DNA of 64,000 bases from CAWGCE01 sp964480915. GTDB lineage: Bacteria; Planctomycetota; Planctomycetia; Pirellulales; Pirellulaceae. Under the pieces are notes generated by a model. It did not search any database and was not told where the DNA came from. It saw only the letters and a program-made list of their open reading frames with translations. The stretch's first letter is position 1. Each line of letters starts with the position of its first letter. Of this stretch, positions 60,684 through 64,000 are shown in pieces. Both the position numbers and the translations under genes were made by a program. Location: positions 112,240 through 176,239 of the forward strand of contig CAYZRS010000003.1 in the NCBI GenBank assembly GCA_964480915.1. Reading direction: 5' to 3'.

Positions 60684-61955
60684 TCAGTTGCCGGCCTTCT
60701 CTGACGAACGTTCTGCCAACAGCGCGTCAATTGCCTCGTCCAATTCCTCGCCTTTGACGTTTTTAAATCGAATGGTTCCCTCGCCATCCAAAATGTAAAT
60801 CGTGGGGAACTTGGCAACATTCAACGTTCGGGAAAACTCGCTGTCCATGCCGACCCACCAATGATCCCATGGCATCGGCTTCAGTTTTAGGAATTCTTCC
60901 AGCGTCTCTTGGTCTCGATCGCAGCTGACGCTAAGAATCGCTAATGGTTCGTCCTTGTGACGTTCTGTCAGTTCGATTTGGTGCGGTATCATTTTTACGC
61001 ACGGTCCACACCAGGTCGTCCAGATGTCGAGGACAACGATCTTCCCGCGGTAGTCCAAAATGTTCCCGGTGCCGCCTGTGAGTTTGTTGCCGCTGACTTC
61101 CGGTAGGACGTTGCCCACGCCAAGCGTGTGGATTTCACGCAGTTTATTCGCGGCCCAGGCTCGAGCCGTTAGGTTATGACCAACGTTGACGCCTTCCAGG
61201 TACCGATCCTCGGCCATCATCACGACCACTTCTTCCATTTCGGCAAAACGTTCGTTTCTGCGGTGGCTGGCGACCAGTTGCGCCCCCGCTGCCCAGCGGA
61301 CTTCCGGGTTGAAGGTTTTCTCGAAAAGCGCTCGCAAGAATGCGTCGGTTTCGGCGCCACGAGGGAATTTGGCAAAGGCTTGTCGGATGCCGCCGTTGTT
61401 TGCATGGTGCTGCAAGAGGAGCGCGATCGGGTCAATGGCTTCGCCCTGAGCCGATGCAACCGCGCCCAGTGCTTCGTCCAATGCTGGGACTCCGACAAAA
61501 CGGCTGAGGAACACCAATGCGTCAAAAGCGGCCTCATCGGTCTGGTCGACGGCGACGATTTCGGCAAGCAACCTGACGTATTGCCGTATCGAACGAGCAG
61601 ACGGCGCTCGGCTGGCAACCGCTTCCGTCTCTGCAGGCGTTGTCGCTCGCGTGAGCTTGTCGACGTAGCGAATGGCCATCGACTCGTAGCCGGTGATCAG
61701 TCGCTGCACCTCTGCGGCGCGGTCGATCGGCCGGGAGCCCGTTTTGTCAGCGACCGGTTTGGCGTGGCCAAGTTTCGCAAAGGCGGCCGGTTTGGGCGCC
61801 GTCAGCGGAGCAGACAGTTTCTGTGCCGTCGGAGTTGTCTTCGCCGGTTGAGTACTTAATGGCGCCGAGTCGCTACCCGGCGCTTGCGCCTGGCATCCCC
61901 AGGTCGAGAAGAGCAACAACGTACCGCTGGTGCAGATCGCAAATACCTTGCGCAT
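60684..61955 (-). CDS. TlpA-like thioredoxin-fold lipoprotein
   Basis: The 423-residue protein has a lipobox-like TWGC after a hydrophobic start. It then has a long helical domain (about residues 60-270), followed by a thioredoxin fold with active-site WCGPC in IWTTWCGPCVKMIPHQIEL. The fold ends with KFPTIYILDGEGTIRF. It would reduce disulfides or carry redox in the periplasm, useful near the disulfide-rich envelope proteins. An AAGGA element precedes the ATG. Confidence 0.9.
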   Translation of the reverse strand: MRKVFAICTSGTLLLFSTWGCQAQAPGSDSAPLSTQPAKTTPTAQKLSAPLTAPKPAAFAKLGHAKPVADKTGSRPIDRAAEVQRLITGYESMAIRYVDKLTRATTPAETEAVASRAPSARSIRQYVRLLAEIVAVDQTDEAAFDALVFLSRFVGVPALDEALGAVASAQGEAIDPIALLLQHHANNGGIRQAFAKFPRGAETDAFLRALFEKTFNPEVRWAAGAQLVASHRRNERFAEMEEVVVMMAEDRYLEGVNVGHNLTARAWAANKLREIHTLGVGNVLPEVSGNKLTGGTGNILDYRGKIVVLDIWTTWCGPCVKMIPHQIELTERHKDEPLAILSVSCDRDQETLEEFLKLKPMPWDHWWVGMDSEFSRTLNVAKFPTIYILDGEGTIRFKNVKGEELDEAIDALLAERSSEKAGN

Positions 61956-61991
61956 GAATGAAGGTCCTTCGTCCGGATCGTGACTGTGGGG

Positions 61992-62942
61992 TTACGGAAG
62001 TTCGATCGATTCGCGACCGGCTGGTGTGACGGCGGACCAAAACGCCACCGGTTCGACGTCGTCACTGATGGTGCGAACACTGCCGTCGAGTAGGGCGATG
62101 TTCATTCCTCCCGAGTGGATGCTTTGCAGTCGGTCGGCATCCGCCTCCATGATCGGAGGTGTCGATTGAATTGGAGCTGGTGTATTGTCGAGGGCGCCTT
62201 CTTCTTGGGCATTGAACTGCGGGCGCCAGACGCCAGGCTCGGAAGCTGCCGGGCGATTTGTCCGACCGATAATCGAAAAGGGACTCATGGAATCCGGGTG
62301 GGCGAATGTCGCGGCAGAGCGGCCTGCTTTGGCAGCATAGGTCGAGGCGATTGCGTTGGAGCCTGCGGGTGCTCCAGTCACGATGCCCCGCATGTACATT
62401 TCGGCGAACGCGATCGTCTTGCTCATGCCGTCCCGCACTTTGCCAATCTTGGGCTGGTTGGAAAACAACAGACCATTCGACGCGTACGATGTCACGGCCA
62501 AAGCCGTTGTTTCCGATCGTGACGGATCGCTCGGGCAAATGTAGAGGTCAAAATCGATCAGATTCAAAGGAGCTGAATTCCCGGCGTACCGAGTTCGCAT
62601 CGCTTCGTTTTCGGTGAACGCCATCAACGCGATATGCAGAGGCCATTCCACCGAAGAGGAGTCGCCACCACGGGGCGCGTTGTGCAACGCGTCTGGCAGT
62701 TGGTCGCTGCGCGCCGAAGCGAAGTTCTGCACAGCCAATCCAAGTTGCCGCATCTTGTTGATGCATTGTGTGCGGCGAGCTGCTTCGCGGGCTGAATTCA
62801 CCGCGGGAAGAAGAAGCGAAACAAGGATCGCGATGATCGCAATCACGACAAGTAATTCGACGAGAGTGAACGCTGTCCTGTTTTGAGCGACGGCATGGGT
62901 GATGAAGCGTCCCGAGCGTAGGTCAACTGGCCTCTTGGTCAT
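61992..62942 (-). CDS. DUF1559 protein with prepilin-type N-terminus
   Basis: The 316-residue protein starts at 62942 with GGGAG. The prepilin motif RTAFTLVELLVVIAIIAILVSLLLPAV is followed by AREAARRTQCINKMRQLGLAVQNF and ends with GGMNIALLDGSVRTISDDV, typical of DUF1559. This family is greatly expanded in planctomycetes. It may be a pseudopilin cut by the A24-like peptidase. Its role is not known. Confidence 0.95.
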   Translation of the reverse strand: MTKRPVDLRSGRFITHAVAQNRTAFTLVELLVVIAIIAILVSLLLPAVNSAREAARRTQCINKMRQLGLAVQNFASARSDQLPDALHNAPRGGDSSSVEWPLHIALMAFTENEAMRTRYAGNSAPLNLIDFDLYICPSDPSRSETTALAVTSYASNGLLFSNQPKIGKVRDGMSKTIAFAEMYMRGIVTGAPAGSNAIASTYAAKAGRSAATFAHPDSMSPFSIIGRTNRPAASEPGVWRPQFNAQEEGALDNTPAPIQSTPPIMEADADRLQSIHSGGMNIALLDGSVRTISDDVEPVAFWSAVTPAGRESIELP

Positions 62943-63080
62943 GCCATAACTCCCGGAGCGATACTCTTTGCAGATAACGTATCGCGATATCGACTCCGTG
63001 TCAATTTGATTTCCCCAGGCGTGGGTGAGCCGAAGGGTTGGCGATGCTGGGAAACACGCACCGTTAACGCGCACCAGGAA

Positions 63081-63452
63081 TCAGGAATGGGCTTCTGGAA
63101 GAGGCCGTTCGGCAATCCGGAATTCGGCCACCGGCTGCCCCGCAATGAGATGTTCTTGAATGATCCGTTCGAGAACCGCGGGGGTACATCCTTGGTACCA
63201 GGTCCCTTCTGGATAGACGATTGCAATGGGGCCATTTACGCACACGCGCAGGCAGTTCGCTTTCGTCCGGAATACCTTGCCGCATTCGCTCAAACCGAGT
63301 TCTTTCAAACGCGATTTGAGATACGACCAGGATTCGAGGCTGGCTTCCTTGTCGCAACACTTTGGTTTGGTTTGATCGCAGCAAAGGAAGATGTGGCGCT
63401 CGATCGAACTGATCTTGAGATCGTCGACGAGTTGTTGGGTTGGTTGATCCAT
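63081..63452 (-). CDS. Thioredoxin-like [2Fe-2S] ferredoxin
   Basis: A 123-residue product from 63452 (MDQPTQQL). The cysteines follow the (2Fe-2S) ferredoxin pattern: IFLCCDQTKPKCCDKEAS, TKANCLRVCVNGPIAIVYPEG and GCTPAVLERIIQEHL. The fold is of the thioredoxin-like ferredoxin type. It would carry electrons; the partner is not clear. It is directly downstream of the ATP-grasp gene on the same strand. Confidence 0.9.
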   Translation of the reverse strand: MDQPTQQLVDDLKISSIERHIFLCCDQTKPKCCDKEASLESWSYLKSRLKELGLSECGKVFRTKANCLRVCVNGPIAIVYPEGTWYQGCTPAVLERIIQEHLIAGQPVAEFRIAERPLPEAHS

Positions 63453-63525
63453 GGCGACCTGTCGAGATTTAGAACCGGTGTTGGGCTTGATGTAAATCGG
63501 CTGACGGTGAGAGGCAGCTCGAATA

Positions 63526-64000
63526 TTAGACTTGCAGTAACGAGGTAATGATTGGATCGGTAAAATCGACGTTCGCAAATCGGCTGCCATCATACAGGCC
63601 GCCCGTGCTGAAGACATTCAGCTCGATGATCTTATCGCCGATCAAGTCAACGCCTGCTAGACGGATCCCCTGGCTGTGCAACAGTTCGGCGGCATGCTGC
63701 GTGGCGGCGCGAGCCGACTCGTTCAGGGTCAGCGGATGCGCCGTGCCACCGGCGTGTAAGTTGCCCCGAAAGTCGCCGGCCGCCGGGCGGCGTTCGATCC
63801 CGGCCAACCGCCCGTTGTGCTCGAGCATCCGCCCATCCAAAACGATGACACGTCGGTCGCCCGTATGATCCGCTGCCACAAAATGTTGCAGGATCATCTG
63901 CCCGGTCGCAAATGCCTGTTCGAGCACCGCTTCCAAGTGAGGATCCTCCCGCTGAACACGCACCACATCTTGCCCACGAGATCCCTTGGCCGGTTTCATG
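63526..64000 (-). CDS. gshB: Glutathione synthetase-like ATP-grasp protein, N-terminus beyond the window
   Basis: The last 157 residues, with KPAKGSRGQDV (ATP loop), QHFVAADHTGDRRVIVLDG, AGIERRPAAGDFRGNLHAGG and the metal-binding end GDKIIELNVFSTGGL. This is the end of a prokaryotic glutathione synthetase-like ATP-grasp. The MKP at the edge is internal; the start is off the window. It may ligate glycine to a gamma-glutamyl compound. Other ATP-grasp ligases remain possible. Confidence 0.85.
   Translation of the reverse strand, partial: MKPAKGSRGQDVVRVQREDPHLEAVLEQAFATGQMILQHFVAADHTGDRRVIVLDGRMLEHNGRLAGIERRPAAGDFRGNLHAGGTAHPLTLNESARAATQHAAELLHSQGIRLAGVDLIGDKIIELNVFSTGGLYDGSRFANVDFTDPIITSLLQV

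Noticed and set aside
1..64000. tRNA, rRNA, CRISPR, transposase or phage genes
   Set aside because: I looked for T-loop GTTCGANNCC patterns, spaced repeats and transposase motifs by eye and found none. A dedicated tRNA or CRISPR program was not run.

Overview
The window looks like chromosomal DNA of a planctomycete, probably a Pirellulaceae relative. The signs are Ser/Thr kinases of the planctomycete type, an ECF sigma factor next to a zinc-finger kinase, four secreted proteins ending in PEP-CTERM anchors (three with a dockerin-like EF-hand tail), a DUF1559 protein with a prepilin-type N-terminus, cysteine-rich envelope proteins, and moderately GC-rich sequence. The organism is inferred from gene content only. 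No rRNA, tRNA, CRISPR array, transposase or phage gene was seen. Two 100-N scaffold gaps (25068-25167 and 52266-52365) are flanked by short identical sequences.

Layout. 1-10.9 kb: a kinase cut by the window edge, an MtfA-like M90 peptidase, pdxA, an S9 peptidase, a secreted M14 carboxypeptidase, an M13 peptidase and a branched-chain aminotransferase. 11-16 kb: a degenerate GalU-like nucleotidyltransferase, a 1120-residue fucokinase-like GHMP kinase fused to a UDPGP-type nucleotidyltransferase, and a 3-mercaptopyruvate sulfurtransferase. 16-21 kb: a secreted trypsin-like protease and the sigma factor/kinase pair. 21-33 kb: two VOC proteins, small membrane and kinase-like proteins, a PEP-CTERM protein, a NatA/NatB-CPBP exporter, a prepilin peptidase-like protein, a methyltransferase and a PQQ-type beta-propeller.

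33.3-47.1 kb is the most striking region: thirteen same-strand genes, with an IclR regulator at the upstream end, that look like a lysine-catabolic island. It holds two saccharopine dehydrogenase homologues, a sodium:solute symporter with a small membrane partner, a P5C/aminoadipate-semialdehyde-type aldehyde dehydrogenase, two class III aminotransferases, both subunits of a 3-oxoacid CoA-transferase separated by lysine 2,3-aminomutase (kamA), and a thiolase. Two lysine routes, through saccharopine and through beta-lysine, therefore appear to share one regulatory block. The intergenic region in the middle carries two consecutive long inverted repeats.

47.9-50.5 kb is a BigR-like sulfide/persulfide operon: ArsR regulator with a palindromic operator on its promoter, DUF2200, rhodanese-DUF2892 and TauE/SafE. 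Its terminal MBL-fold persulfide dioxygenase is reduced to a nonsense-mutated, truncated remnant. 50.6-64 kb holds an alkyltransferase, a sugar-type binding lipoprotein, a charged low-complexity protein, a divergent pair of Cys/Gly-rich envelope proteins, a secreted SUMF1-like protein, a TlpA-like thioredoxin, a DUF1559 protein, a thioredoxin-like [2Fe-2S] ferredoxin and the end of a glutathione-synthetase-like ATP-grasp gene. Many extracellular peptidases together with amino-acid catabolism suggest a lifestyle that makes use of protein.
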